From the NCBI GenBank assembly GCA_963849365.1, contig CAWKHA010000004.1:310001-374000 (forward strand): DNA of 64,000 nt, in the 5' to 3' direction. The translations under genes and the position numbers were made by a program. Below the pieces are notes generated by a model. That model was not told the origin of the DNA. It saw only the letters and a program-made list of their open reading frames with translations, and did no database searches. The DNA comes from CAVQCJ01 sp963849365 (GTDB taxonomy: Bacteria; Actinomycetota; Actinomycetes; Prado026). Shown here piece after piece: positions 34,648-43,841 of this stretch (its first letter is position 1; each line of letters opens with the position of its first letter).

Positions 34648-35691
34648 TCAGCCGAGCTTGTCCGGCACGGTGACCGCCCCGCTGACGACCTGCTGCTTGG
34701 CCGCCTCGACGTCGGCGACGTACGGGTCGACCGACGGGTTGGACTTGGAGTAGCCCACGCCGTCGTTCTTCAGGTCGAACGTCTGCACGCCGGTGAGCAC
34801 CGCACCGTCCACGGCCGACTTGATGTAGTCGTACGTGGCCACGTCGACCCGCTTGAGCGCCGACGAGAGGACCACCGACGCGAGGTCACCGGCCGTGAGG
34901 TACTGGTCGGAGTCGACCCCGATCGCCCACTTGCCGGAGGCCTTGGCGGCCTTGAACGCGCCGGTGCCGGAGCCGCCGGCCGCCGCGTACACGACGTCCG
35001 CGCCCTGGTCGAACATGCCCTGGGCCGTGGTCTGACCCTTGGCCGCGTCGTTGAACCCGGTGAAGTCCGGCGGCTGGGTCAGGTACTTGTCGATGATCTT
35101 GATGCTGGGGTTGCCGGCCTTCGCACCGGCGTCGAAGCCGGCCTGGAAGGACTGCAGCAATGGCACGTTGACGCCGCCGATGAAACCGACCGTGCCGGTC
35201 TTGGACGCCTTCGCCGCCAGTACGCCGACGAGGTACGAGCCCTGGTTGGCCGCGAAGACCAGGTTGGCCAGGTTCGGGGCCGTGAAGCTCGAGTCATCGA
35301 TGATGGCGAAGTTCGTCTTGGGGTACTTGGGCACGACGTTCTTGATGGCGCCCGCGTACGCGAAGCCCACGGCGACGATGGGGTTGTAGCCGCCCTGCGC
35401 CAGCAGGGTGAGCCGCGCCTCCTTCTGGGCGTCGGTCTCGCCCGCCACCGCGGACAGCTCCTTGGTGCTGACGCCGAACTCCTTCGCGGCCTTGTCCAGG
35501 CCTGCGGCGGCGGCGTCGTTGAACGACTTGTCCCCGCGCCCGCCGATGTCGTAGGCCATTCCCACCTTGATGCTCGACTTCGAGGCCGAGGGCGTGCTCC
35601 CACCGCCACCGCCGGAGCTCGAGCTCCCACAGGCGGCGAGCGCGAGCGCGCCGGCCATCGCTACGGCGGCGACCTTCATGACGCTGCGCAA
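34648..35691 (-). CDS. BMP-family nucleoside-binding lipoprotein
   Basis: 347 residues. TTG 35691 is chosen because AGGAGA lies 5 nt upstream; the in-frame ATG at 35679 is too far. A signal peptide ends ALALAACGSS, a lipobox with the acylated Cys, then a Ser/Gly linker. The BMP fold (PnrA/TmpC type) shows KVGMAYDIGGRGDKSFNDAA, ADVVYAAAGGSGTGAF and AIGVDSDQY. The protein would capture nucleosides outside the membrane for the downstream transporter. The following ATPase, permeases, cdd and deoA support a nucleoside ligand. Confidence 0.92.
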   Translation of the reverse strand: MRSVMKVAAVAMAGALALAACGSSSSGGGGGSTPSASKSSIKVGMAYDIGGRGDKSFNDAAAAGLDKAAKEFGVSTKELSAVAGETDAQKEARLTLLAQGGYNPIVAVGFAYAGAIKNVVPKYPKTNFAIIDDSSFTAPNLANLVFAANQGSYLVGVLAAKASKTGTVGFIGGVNVPLLQSFQAGFDAGAKAGNPSIKIIDKYLTQPPDFTGFNDAAKGQTTAQGMFDQGADVVYAAAGGSGTGAFKAAKASGKWAIGVDSDQYLTAGDLASVVLSSALKRVDVATYDYIKSAVDGAVLTGVQTFDLKNDGVGYSKSNPSVDPYVADVEAAKQQVVSGAVTVPDKLG

Positions 35692-35811
35692 GGGCTTCTC
35701 CTTCCGATAAGCGCCCGCGACCCGGGGCGCTTGAACCCGCGTGAGCGTATACCTTCGCTCTCAGACCATTCGCCGGTCCGACGCTGGCCGTCCCGCTCGT
35801 TGGGCAATCCG

Positions 35812-37071
35812 TTATGAAAGCGAGAGCAAGCCGAGCAGGGCAGTGGCGGAGAGCAGCCGCACGCCTACTCCGATCGCACGCTCGTCGACGTCGAACGACC
35901 CCTGGTGCAGGTCCCGCTGCACGGTTTCGCCGGGGCGGCGCACGCCGAGCCGGGCCAGGGCGCCCGGCACGGTCGACAGGTACCAGGCGAAGTCCTCGCC
36001 ACCCAGAGACTGCTCGGTCTCGAACACCGAGTCGGGCCCCACGACGGCGTACGCGGCACCGGCCAGCAGCCGGGTCGACCCGGCGTCGTTGACCACCGGT
36101 GGCACCCCGCGGGTGTAGGTCACCTCGCAACCGACGCCGTACGGGGCGACCACCGACCGCACCGCCTGCTCGACCACGTGCGGGGCCCGCTCCCAGACCG
36201 CGGCGTCCAGCGTCCGGACGGTCCCGGAGAGCACCCCGTCGCGCGGGATGGCGTTGGGCGCCGTGCCCGCCTGGACATGACCCCACACGACAGACAGCGC
36301 GGACCGGGGGTCGACCCGGCGGGAGAGCACGGCAGGCACGTCGGTCGCCACCTTGCCCAGGGCGTAGACCAGGTCGGCGGTCAGGTGCGGCCGGGCGGTG
36401 TGCCCGCCGGGTCCGGTCAGCCGGACGTGCACGTGGTCGGCCGACCCGGTGACCGGACCGACCCGGAGCCCGACGTCGCCGACGTCCGAGCGCGGGTCGC
36501 AGTGCACGCAGAAGATCCGGGTGGCCCCGTCGAGCGCACCGGCGGCCACGGCGTCCAGGGCTCCGCCCGGGGTCAGCTCTTCGGCCGGCTGGAAGAGCAG
36601 CCGCACCCCGCCCCGCAGCGGCACCCGGTCGGCCGGCCCGTCCAGACCGGCGAGCAACAGTCCCGCCCCCAGCACCACCGCGGTGTGCACGTCGTGACCG
36701 CAGGCGTGCGAGCAGCCGGCCACCGTCGAGCGGTAAGGCACGTCCTTCTCGTCGGGTACCGGCAGGGCGTCCAGGTCGGCGCGCAGCACGAGCAGCGGGG
36801 CGTCCGGCCCCGCGCCGCCGGGTCCGACGTCGCAGACCAGGCCGACGTCGCCGGGCAGCAGCCGCGGGTGCAGACCGGCGGCGGCCAGCCGGGCCGCCAC
36901 GACGCCGGTGGTCCGGACCTCTGCGCGGCCGAGCTCGGGGTGGGCGTGCAGGTCGCGGCGTACGGCGACCAGCTCGTCGTGGAGCCGGTGAGCGCCGTCG
37001 ACGACCGCGACGCGCAGCTCGTCCGGGAGCGCGGGGGCGCCCTTGCCGGTCAGGTCGGCGGCGACGGTCAC
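35812..37071 (-). CDS. M20-family amidohydrolase
   Basis: 419 residues. Metal and substrate motifs: RRDLHAHPELG, LVLRADLDALPV, GCSHACGHDVHTA, FQPAEE, and a dimerisation lid with TGPGGHTARPH. This is the IAA-amino acid/N-acyl-aminoacid hydrolase group, similar to AmiA1/AmiB1 that also lie in the M. tuberculosis deoD region. It hydrolyses an N-acyl amino acid or peptide; the exact substrate is unknown. GTG overlaps the stop of the small membrane protein by 4 bp. Confidence 0.88.
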   Translation of the reverse strand: MTVAADLTGKGAPALPDELRVAVVDGAHRLHDELVAVRRDLHAHPELGRAEVRTTGVVAARLAAAGLHPRLLPGDVGLVCDVGPGGAGPDAPLLVLRADLDALPVPDEKDVPYRSTVAGCSHACGHDVHTAVVLGAGLLLAGLDGPADRVPLRGGVRLLFQPAEELTPGGALDAVAAGALDGATRIFCVHCDPRSDVGDVGLRVGPVTGSADHVHVRLTGPGGHTARPHLTADLVYALGKVATDVPAVLSRRVDPRSALSVVWGHVQAGTAPNAIPRDGVLSGTVRTLDAAVWERAPHVVEQAVRSVVAPYGVGCEVTYTRGVPPVVNDAGSTRLLAGAAYAVVGPDSVFETEQSLGGEDFAWYLSTVPGALARLGVRRPGETVQRDLHQGSFDVDERAIGVGVRLLSATALLGLLSLS

Positions 37072-37277
37072 CCGGGCAGGTTAGTCGTCCGCTCCACGGG
37101 TTCGTCGACCGCGGGCACCGCCTGGAACCGCGGCCCGGGCTCGGCCCACGAGGAGGTGATCTCGCGGGCCCGGTTGAACCGATCCGTCTCGTCGGTGCGC
37201 TCGTGGCGGAGGACGCCCCACACGAGCCCGGCGAGGACGCCGGCGGCCAGGAGCAGGAGAACGGTGGTCAGGACCAT
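37068..37277 (-). CDS. Small membrane protein
   Basis: 69 residues; ATG with GGAGG 2-6 nt upstream. One N-terminal membrane segment (residues 3-22, rich in Leu/Val/Ala) is followed by a charged cytoplasmic tail, RHERTDETDRFNRAREITSSW. Similar short proteins with an FNRAR-type box are widespread in actinobacteria without assigned function. Its stop overlaps the amidohydrolase start, so the two are translated together. Confidence 0.7.
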   Translation of the reverse strand: MVLTTVLLLLAAGVLAGLVWGVLRHERTDETDRFNRAREITSSWAEPGPRFQAVPAVDEPVERTTNLPG

Positions 37278-37342
37278 GCCTCCACCGTCACAAACTGCGC
37301 GGAACAGGTCAAGTCGGGCCCCACCGGCCCCACCCCTCCCAC

Positions 37343-37404
37343 GACTGATGCGCGCGTCTTGGGGCTACCGGGGACCCGGAAACCCCAAGACGCGCGCACC
37401 AGTC
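37343..37404. terminator. Long hairpin after the acyl-CoA mutase gene
   Basis: Arms 37343-37364 and 37383-37404 pair over 22 bp with one mismatch (A37348/C37399); the 18-nt loop contains a nested CCGG/CCGG. It lies 14 bp beyond the mutase stop and likely ends the TetR-aminotransferase-oxidase-mutase operon. Confidence 0.72.
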
Positions 37405-37418
37405 GGGAGGGCTCGGGG

Positions 37419-39008
37419 TCAGAACGAGTCGGCCGGGACGTACGTGCCCCACACCGCGCGCAGCGCGTCGCACACCTCGCCCACGGTGGCCCGGGCGGCC
37501 AGCGCGTCCTTCATCGGGTAGAGCACGTTGCCGGTGCCGGCGGCTGCGGCCTGGATCCGTTCCAGCGCCGACGCGACGGCGTCACCGTCGCGTTCTGCGC
37601 GCAGCTTGGCGAGCCGCTCGGCCTGCTCGACGCCGATCGAAGGGTCGACCCGCAGCGGCTCGTACGGCTCCTCGACATCGATCGTGAACCGGTTCACGCC
37701 CACGACCACGCGCTCGCCGGAGTCCACGGCCAGCGCCATCGCGTACGCCGCCTGCTCGATCTCGGACTTCTGGAAGCCCCGCTCGATGGCCGCGACGGCG
37801 CCGCCGAGGTCCTCGACCCGCTGCATCAGCGCGACCGCGGCCGCCTCCAGCTCGTCGGTCATGGTCTCGACCACGTACGAGCCGGCGAACGGGTCCACCG
37901 TCGCCGTCACGTCGGTCTCGTAGGCCAGGACCTGTTGCGTGCGCAGCGCCAGCCGCGCGGCCTTCTCGCTGGGGAGGGCGAGCGCCTCGTCGAAAGAGTT
38001 GGTGTGCAGCGACTGCGTCCCGCCCAGGACCGCCGCCAGTCCCTGCACCGCGACGCGCACCAGGTTGACCTCCGGCTGCTGCGCGGTGAGCTGGACGCCC
38101 GCGGTCTGGGTGTGGAAGCGGAGCATCTGCGACTTCGGGTCCTGGGCACCGAACTCCTCGCGCATGACGCGGGCCCAGATCCGGCGGGCGGCCCGGAACT
38201 TGGCCACCTCCTCGAGCAGCGTCGTGCGCGCGACGAAGAAGAACGCGAGCCGGGGCGCGAACTCGTCGACGTGCTGACCGGTGGCGACGGCCGCGCGCAC
38301 GTACTCGATGCCGTCGGCGAGGGTGAACGCGACCTCCTGCGCCGGCGTCGCCCCGGCCTCGGCCATGTGGTAGCCCGAGATGGAGATGGTGTTCCAGCGC
38401 GGCAGCACCTGCCGGCAGTAGTCGAACACGTCGGTGACCAGGCGCAGCGACGGGCGCGGCGGGTAGATGTACGTGCCGCGGGCGATGTACTCCTTGAGCA
38501 CGTCGTTCTGGATCGTGCCGGTGAGCTGTTCGGGCTCCACACCCTGCTCGGCGGCGACCAGCTGGTAGAGCAGCAGCAGCACGCCGGCGGGGGCGTTGAT
38601 CGTCATCGACGTCGAGACCCGGTCCAGCGGGATCTGGTCGAACAGGATGCGCATGTCGTCGATCGAGTCGATCGCCACCCCGACCTTGCCGACCTCGCCG
38701 GCCGCGGCCGGGTGGTCGGAGTCGTAGCCCATCTGGGTCGGCAGGTCGAACGCCACCGACAGCCCGGTCTGGCCGGCGCCGAGCAGCTGGCGGTAGCGCC
38801 GGTTGGACTCCACGGCGGTGCCGAACCCGGCGTACTGGCGCATGGTCCAGGGCCGGCCGGTGTACATCGTCGGGTAGACACCGCGCGTGAACGGGTACTG
38901 CCCCGGCTCGCCGAGGGCGGTCGCCGGGTCCCATCCGGCGAGCGCGTCGGGTCCGTAGACCGGCTGGACCGGCAGCCCGGACTCGGTCTTGCGCTGCTTG
39001 CTGCTCAC
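37419..39008 (-). CDS. Acyl-CoA mutase large subunit (methylmalonyl-CoA mutase type, no B12 domain)
   Basis: 529 residues, only the TIM-barrel substrate domain of B12-dependent acyl-CoA mutases; there is no cobalamin-binding domain. Motifs: [55 protein letters not shown]. At the two positions known to set specificity it has Tyr59 (RQYAG) and Arg177 (KEYIAR), 118 residues apart as in methylmalonyl-CoA mutase (Tyr89/Arg207). Isobutyryl-CoA mutases have Phe/Gln and 2-hydroxyisobutyryl mutases Ile/Gln. So it should interconvert methylmalonyl- and succinyl-CoA with a separate B12 subunit; a candidate is at 61253-61660. GTG overlaps the oxidase stop. Confidence 0.88.
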   Translation of the reverse strand: MSSKQRKTESGLPVQPVYGPDALAGWDPATALGEPGQYPFTRGVYPTMYTGRPWTMRQYAGFGTAVESNRRYRQLLGAGQTGLSVAFDLPTQMGYDSDHPAAAGEVGKVGVAIDSIDDMRILFDQIPLDRVSTSMTINAPAGVLLLLYQLVAAEQGVEPEQLTGTIQNDVLKEYIARGTYIYPPRPSLRLVTDVFDYCRQVLPRWNTISISGYHMAEAGATPAQEVAFTLADGIEYVRAAVATGQHVDEFAPRLAFFFVARTTLLEEVAKFRAARRIWARVMREEFGAQDPKSQMLRFHTQTAGVQLTAQQPEVNLVRVAVQGLAAVLGGTQSLHTNSFDEALALPSEKAARLALRTQQVLAYETDVTATVDPFAGSYVVETMTDELEAAAVALMQRVEDLGGAVAAIERGFQKSEIEQAAYAMALAVDSGERVVVGVNRFTIDVEEPYEPLRVDPSIGVEQAERLAKLRAERDGDAVASALERIQAAAAGTGNVLYPMKDALAARATVGEVCDALRAVWGTYVPADSF

Positions 39009-40351
39009 GTGGCGAGCGTAGTGACCCCGAGCACCGCGGCCGCAGCCCCCCGGCCGGTGCGAACCGCGCCCTCCATGTAGCCGCACACCCACTGGTCCGA
39101 TCCGCAGACGTAGAACGGCGGCTCGTGCGTCCCGTGCAGCGGGCCGACGGCCATCACGTCGCCGGGGTGCCAGCCGGTGATGTACCCCAGCGTCCACGGG
39201 TCCCGGTGCCAGCGGCGCAGGAAGACCGCCTGCGGAGCCGCCGCCCCCGCCCCGAACGCCCGGGCAATCTCCACCCGCAGGTCGGCCTCGACCAGCGCGG
39301 GGCTGACGGCGTCGAACGCACCCAGCCGCTCGGGCGGGACCAGCGCGGAGATCACCCCGGGCTGCTGGGACCACGTGCCGCCGAGCAGCTCGCGCTCGAA
39401 GTACGCGGCGCCGTTCTGCCCGGCGCGCTCCCAGAACGGCTCGTCGTAGGCGAACACGGCCTTGGCCGCCGGCGCGTGGCGCTGCCGCTCGAGCGAGCGC
39501 ATCCGCTCCGCCGAGACTCCCTCGACCTGCACCGCGCGCAGCGGGCCGACCGGCAGCGCCGACACGACGGCAGCGGCGTGCAACGACTCGCCGGTGGCCA
39601 GCACGACCGCGCAGCCGGCGCCGGACACCGAGACCGACCGCACCGGGGCGCCCAGCCGCAGCCGGTGGCCCAGTCCCTCGGCGAGCCGCCAGGCCACCGT
39701 CGCCGAGCCCTCGACGACTCGCAGGCACTCCCAGACCTCGTAGGCGTAGAAGCGGCCCGAGCCGGTGCCGGCCGGGCCGACGGCCGCCTCCTTGCGCAGG
39801 TCGGCCAGCAGCGACGTCCGCTCGACCGACTCGGCGCCGAGCGCGAGCATGGCCAGCTCGCGGGCCCGGACCGCGGCGGGCGTGGCCCCCTCGGCGCGCA
39901 GGAAGTCGCCGACGGACAGCCGGTCCAGCCGGGTCGCGTCCGGGTGCGTCCACGGGTCGTCAGGGTCGACCGTGCGCATGAGCTCGGCGAAGGCCCGTTC
40001 CGCCCGTTCGTACGAGGCCCGGTCCGCGCCGTCGAACCAGGGCGCGCCGTCCCCGACGACCACCCGGTCGGCCAGCACCCAGGTGTCCTCGCCGGGGCAC
40101 GCGGTGAAGGCCGGCTCGACGGTCAGGCCGAGCTCGGCGACCAGGCCGAGGTAGGAGGTGTGCTCCGGACCCACCACCTCGCCGCCCAGCTGGACGGTCC
40201 GGCCGTCGGCGAGGGCGGTCTGCTCCACCCGGCCCCCGGGCCGGCCCCGAGCCTCGACCACCACCACGTCCACCCCGGCGGCGGCCAGGTCGCGCGCGCA
40301 CGACAGCCCGGCGAGCCCACCGCCCAGGACGACGACGTCGTGCCGGCTCAC
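39005..40351 (-). CDS. FAD-dependent amine oxidase-like oxidoreductase
   Basis: 448 residues; GTG with GAGGTGA upstream. FAD-binding motif [22 protein letters not shown], then [16 protein letters not shown], and C-terminal [19 protein letters not shown], as in flavin monoamine oxidases. It lies 15 bp after the class III aminotransferase gene and overlaps the mutase start by 4 bp, suggesting a shared amine or amino acid catabolic pathway (inference). It is only distantly similar to the oxidase at 8817. Confidence 0.86.
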   Translation of the reverse strand: MSRHDVVVLGGGLAGLSCARDLAAAGVDVVVVEARGRPGGRVEQTALADGRTVQLGGEVVGPEHTSYLGLVAELGLTVEPAFTACPGEDTWVLADRVVVGDGAPWFDGADRASYERAERAFAELMRTVDPDDPWTHPDATRLDRLSVGDFLRAEGATPAAVRARELAMLALGAESVERTSLLADLRKEAAVGPAGTGSGRFYAYEVWECLRVVEGSATVAWRLAEGLGHRLRLGAPVRSVSVSGAGCAVVLATGESLHAAAVVSALPVGPLRAVQVEGVSAERMRSLERQRHAPAAKAVFAYDEPFWERAGQNGAAYFERELLGGTWSQQPGVISALVPPERLGAFDAVSPALVEADLRVEIARAFGAGAAAPQAVFLRRWHRDPWTLGYITGWHPGDVMAVGPLHGTHEPPFYVCGSDQWVCGYMEGAVRTGRGAAAAVLGVTTLAT

Positions 40352-40366
40352 GGTCGGCAGCTCACC

Positions 40367-41819
40367 TCAGGACGATGAAGGGATGCCGGACTGGAAGGCC
40401 GACCACGCCGCCTCCAGCGCCTGGCCCACGATGCCCACCATCTCGTCCAGCAGGTGGCGGTCGGCCACCAGCGGCGGGGACAGCTGGATGACCGGGTCGC
40501 CGCGGTCGTCGAGCCGGCACAGCAGGCCCAGCCTGACCATCTGCTCGGTGAGCACGTCGCGCAGCAGCCAGTCCGCCTCGGCGCCCTCGAAGGTCTCCCT
40601 GGTGTCGCGGTCCTTGACCATCTCGACCGACCAGAAGTAGCCGGCGCCGCGCACGTCGCCGACCAGCGGCACGCGGCGCAGCTCGTCCAGGGCGCTGCGC
40701 AGGTACGGCTCGTTCTCGCGCACGTTGTCGATCACGCCGTCCCGCTCGTAGATCTCGAGCACCTTGAGCGCGACCGCCGCCGTCATCGGGTGACCGCCGT
40801 AGGTCAGGCCGTGCTGGTACATGGTCCCGGTCACGAACGGCTCGGCCACCCGGTCGCTCATCAGCACGCCGCCGAGCGGCGCGTGGCCGGCGGTGACGCC
40901 CTTGGCGAAGACGACCATGTCCGGCCGCGCCTCGTACCGCAGCGACGCGAACCAGTCGCCCACCCGGCCGAAGCCGGTGATGACCTCGTCGGCGACGAGC
41001 AGGATCCCGTGCCTGTCGCAGATCGCGCGCAGGCCCTGCCAGTACCCCTTGGGCGGGGTGAACGACCCGCCGGAGTTCTGCACCGGCTCGGCGATGAGCA
41101 GGGCGATGTTCTCCCCGCCCTCCCACTCGATCGTCTCCTCGATCTCGGCGAGCAGCGCGGCCGTGAAGGCCTCCTCGTCGTGGCCGAGCGGGTGCCGGTA
41201 GGCGTTGGTGTTGCTCACGAACGAGGTCTGGATCGGCAGCGGCTCGAACATGGTCCGGCAGTACGGCAGCCCGGTCAGCGAGAGCGCCCCGAGCGAGGTG
41301 CCGTGGTACGCCAGCTTGCGGGAGATCGCCTTGCGGCGCTGGGGCTGGCCGTTCGCGGCGTGGTACTGGCGGGCCAGCTTGTACATCGCCTCGTTGGCCT
41401 CGCCGCCGCCGCTGGTCAGGAACACCCGGTGCAGCCCGAGCGGGCCGGCGACGTCGCTCAGCCGCTCGCCCAGCGCCGCCGCCACCGGGTTGGTGATGAA
41501 CCAGGACGGGGTGAAGACGAGCGTCCTCGAGCTGCTCGTGCGCCGCCCGGCCCACCTCCTCGCCGTAGCCGTGCCCGAGGTTCGAGCAGAAGAGCCCGGA
41601 GATGCCGTCGATGGCGCGCCGGCCGTCGGCGTCGACCACGTAGCAGCCGTCGCCGCGGACGAAGACGCGCACGTCGGAGTCGGCGAACTCGGACATGTCG
41701 GTGAAGTTGAGCAGCAGGTGGTCCTTGACCTGGCGCTGCAGGCGGGCGCGGTCGGTCATGGTGGGCCCGGCCGGGCCCGCCGGCACCGAGGACAGCGGGG
41801 TGGCCGTGTTCGTGGCCAT
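40367..41819 (-). pseudogene. Class III aminotransferase, single-base frameshift
   Basis: The N-terminal part (about 100 residues from ATG 41819, GAGGAG upstream) reads GDGCYVVDADGRRAIDGISGLF and GHGYGEEVGRAAHEQLE. The remaining 380 codons continue in another frame: LVFTPSWFITNPVAAAL, TSGGGEANEAMYK, ADEVITGFGRVG and PLP-lysine motif FAKGVTAGHAPLGG. One extra base near 41525 (GAGGACG where GAGACG restores the frame) separates the two. Everything else is intact, so this is a recent mutation or a sequencing error. The family includes putrescine, beta-alanine and aminoisobutyrate transaminases. Position next to dacB matches Rv3329 in M. tuberculosis. First structural gene of the operon, downstream of TetR. 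Confidence 0.85.
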
Positions 41820-41874
41820 GTCTGATCACTCCTCGCAGCCGCCGACCGGTCCGCTCGGGCGATCCGGACCTGAT

Positions 41875-41890
41875 CTGAACGGCCATTCAG
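41875..41890. promoter_or_regulatory. Candidate TetR operator
   Basis: CTGAAC-GGCC-ATTCAG is a 16-bp dyad with one mismatched pair, between the tetR stop and the aminotransferase start. On the minus strand CATACT-like bases flank it, so binding would block the aminotransferase promoter. Regulation by the adjacent TetR is inferred. Confidence 0.5.
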
Positions 41891-41934
41891 TATGCTCGCG
41901 AGGTTAGCACCACACCCGACGGCCTGCCTAGCGG

Positions 41935-42543
41935 TCACTCCGGGACCAGGTCGGCACCCAGCTCCAGCCCGGCGGCGGTCAGCCAGAGCCGGACGAACCG
42001 CTCCGTGGTCATGTCCGGGTCGGCCAGGGCGAGCTGGATCGCCAGCCCGTCCATGAGCGCGGCCAGGCGGGCGGTCGTGTCATGCGCGTCGACCGGCCGG
42101 AAGACCCCGGCCGCCACCCCCTCATCGACGACCTCGCGCAGCGAGCCCCGCCAGCGGCGGTCCAGCTGCTCACGGGTCGCACGTGCACCCGGGTCGCGCA
42201 GGGCCCGGACCCAGATCTCCAGCCACAGCCCCCAGTCGCCGACCGCCGGACCCGAGCCGGCGCCCATCTCGGCCATCCGCCGCAGCCGCTCGACCGGCCC
42301 GGCCGAGGCACCGAGCTCGCCCTCCAGCTCCACGTAGAACTCGTCCTCGACCGTCGTCAGGGCCTGCGACAGCGCCCCCTCGAGCGACTTGAAGTGGTAG
42401 AGCACCAGCCCGGACGAGGTGCCGGCCGCGTCCGCGATGTCGGCCACGCGGGTGCCGGCGAAGCCGCGCTCGCGCAGGACGTCGACGGTCGCGGTGAGGA
42501 TGCGGCGGCGCCGCTCCTCCGGGGCCTTGGGGGCCAGTGCCAT
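41935..42543 (-). CDS. TetR-family transcriptional regulator
   Basis: 202 residues; ATG with AGGAGG 5 nt upstream. The N-terminal helix-turn-helix is RRRRILTATVDVLRERGFAGTRVADIADAAGTSSGLVLYHFKS-like (residues about 11-54), typical of the BetI-like group. The C-terminal ligand domain has WLEIWVRALRDP. It precedes the aminotransferase on the same strand with 115 bp between, containing a dyad. Likely a repressor of the amine catabolism operon responding to its substrate. Confidence 0.88.
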   Translation of the reverse strand: MALAPKAPEERRRRILTATVDVLRERGFAGTRVADIADAAGTSSGLVLYHFKSLEGALSQALTTVEDEFYVELEGELGASAGPVERLRRMAEMGAGSGPAVGDWGLWLEIWVRALRDPGARATREQLDRRWRGSLREVVDEGVAAGVFRPVDAHDTTARLAALMDGLAIQLALADPDMTTERFVRLWLTAAGLELGADLVPE

Positions 42544-42644
42544 CCGCACCTCCTGCGTCGGCGCGAACGGTGCGCCCGCGCCGGCTCCGATGATCGCGCA
42601 CAGTCGCGGCGCCGTGCACACGACGGGCCGGAGCCTGACGTACG

Positions 42645-43841
42645 GTGTCGGGCATCATGCGCTGCCCAGCCCGTCTGCGCGTCCGGCTGGCCGTCCCGGG
42701 ACTGCTCGCGGCGGCCCTGCTGGTCGCGGCCGGCCCGGCCGGGCCTGCACAGGCCGACGGCCCGGTTGGCGGCCCGCAGCTGGGCGGCACCGGTGCCGTC
42801 GTCACGCTGGGCGCCACCCCGATGCCCAAGGTGGCGGCCGGCTCGTGGCTGGTCGCCGACGCGACCACCGGGACGGTGCTGGCGGCCAAGGACGCGCACG
42901 GGCGCTTCATGCCGGCGAGCACGCTCAAGACGCTGACCGCGCTGACGCTCCTGCCCCGGCTCGACAAGGCCGAGGTGTACGTCGGCCGGGCCCAGGACAC
43001 CCGCGTCCAGGGGACCCGGGTGGGGATCGTGGCCGGGGCCACGTACACCGTCGACCAGCTGTTCTACGGACTGTTCCTGGCGTCCGGGAACGACGCGGCC
43101 AGCGCGCTGGCCAACGCCGGGGGTGGCTGGGCGCCCACGGTCGTGGCCATGAACGCGGTGGCAACCGAACTGCAGGCCGACGACACCCATGCGGTGAACC
43201 CCAGCGGCCTGGACGCGCCGGGCCAGGTCACGTCGGCCTACGACCTGGCCCTGTTCGCGCGGGCGGGCCTGATGCGCCCGGACTTCCGGACGTACACCTC
43301 CACCCGGCGGTACGCCTTCCCCGGCGTGCACGTCCGCGGTGGTCCGCCCGGCCGCGGGACGTACCAGATCCAGAACCAGAACCGGCTGCTGATGCACGGC
43401 TACAGCGGCATGGTCGGGGTCAAGACCGGCTACACCTCGCTGGCCGGACGGACGTACGTGGGCGCGGCCGAGCGGGACGGCCACCTGGTCGTCGTGACCC
43501 TGATGAAGATCACCGGGCCCACCGAGGACGCCGCGCAGAAGCTGCTGGACTGGGGTTTCGCCAACGTGGGCAAGGAGGGCGTCGGCGAGCTCGTGCAGCC
43601 GCTCTCGCTGGCCACCGCCTCGGGGTCGCCGACTCCGGACGCGAGCGCGCACGCGATCGCCGCCGCCGGCGTGGCCGGCGCCGGGAGGGGGTCAGCCCTG
43701 CCCTCGTCGCTGTGGCTGGCGGCCGGCGCCGCGGGCCTGCTCGCCGTCGTCGCCGGCCTGGTCGGGCTCCGGCGCCGGCGGGAGGGCCGCCGCGAGGCCC
43801 TGCGGATGGCCGTCGCCGCCCGGCGCAGCACCCGGCTCTGA
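42645..43841 (+). CDS. dacB: D-alanyl-D-alanine carboxypeptidase (PBP5-type)
   Basis: 398 residues (GTG 42645; ATG 42657 also possible). It has a signal peptide of about 38 residues and penicillin-binding motifs: Ser92-xx-Lys95 in PASTLKTL, SGN in LASGNDAAS and KTG in VGVKTGYTS. A C-terminal membrane segment (about 351-373) with Arg-rich tail anchors it outside the membrane. It trims pentapeptide side chains of peptidoglycan. Gene order (aminotransferase, carboxypeptidase, YihY, trpS, icd) parallels the DacB1 region of M. tuberculosis. Its last 150 bp overlap the convergent YihY gene. Confidence 0.9.
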   Translation: MSGIMRCPARLRVRLAVPGLLAAALLVAAGPAGPAQADGPVGGPQLGGTGAVVTLGATPMPKVAAGSWLVADATTGTVLAAKDAHGRFMPASTLKTLTALTLLPRLDKAEVYVGRAQDTRVQGTRVGIVAGATYTVDQLFYGLFLASGNDAASALANAGGGWAPTVVAMNAVATELQADDTHAVNPSGLDAPGQVTSAYDLALFARAGLMRPDFRTYTSTRRYAFPGVHVRGGPPGRGTYQIQNQNRLLMHGYSGMVGVKTGYTSLAGRTYVGAAERDGHLVVVTLMKITGPTEDAAQKLLDWGFANVGKEGVGELVQPLSLATASGSPTPDASAHAIAAAGVAGAGRGSALPSSLWLAAGAAGLLAVVAGLVGLRRRREGRREALRMAVAARRSTRL

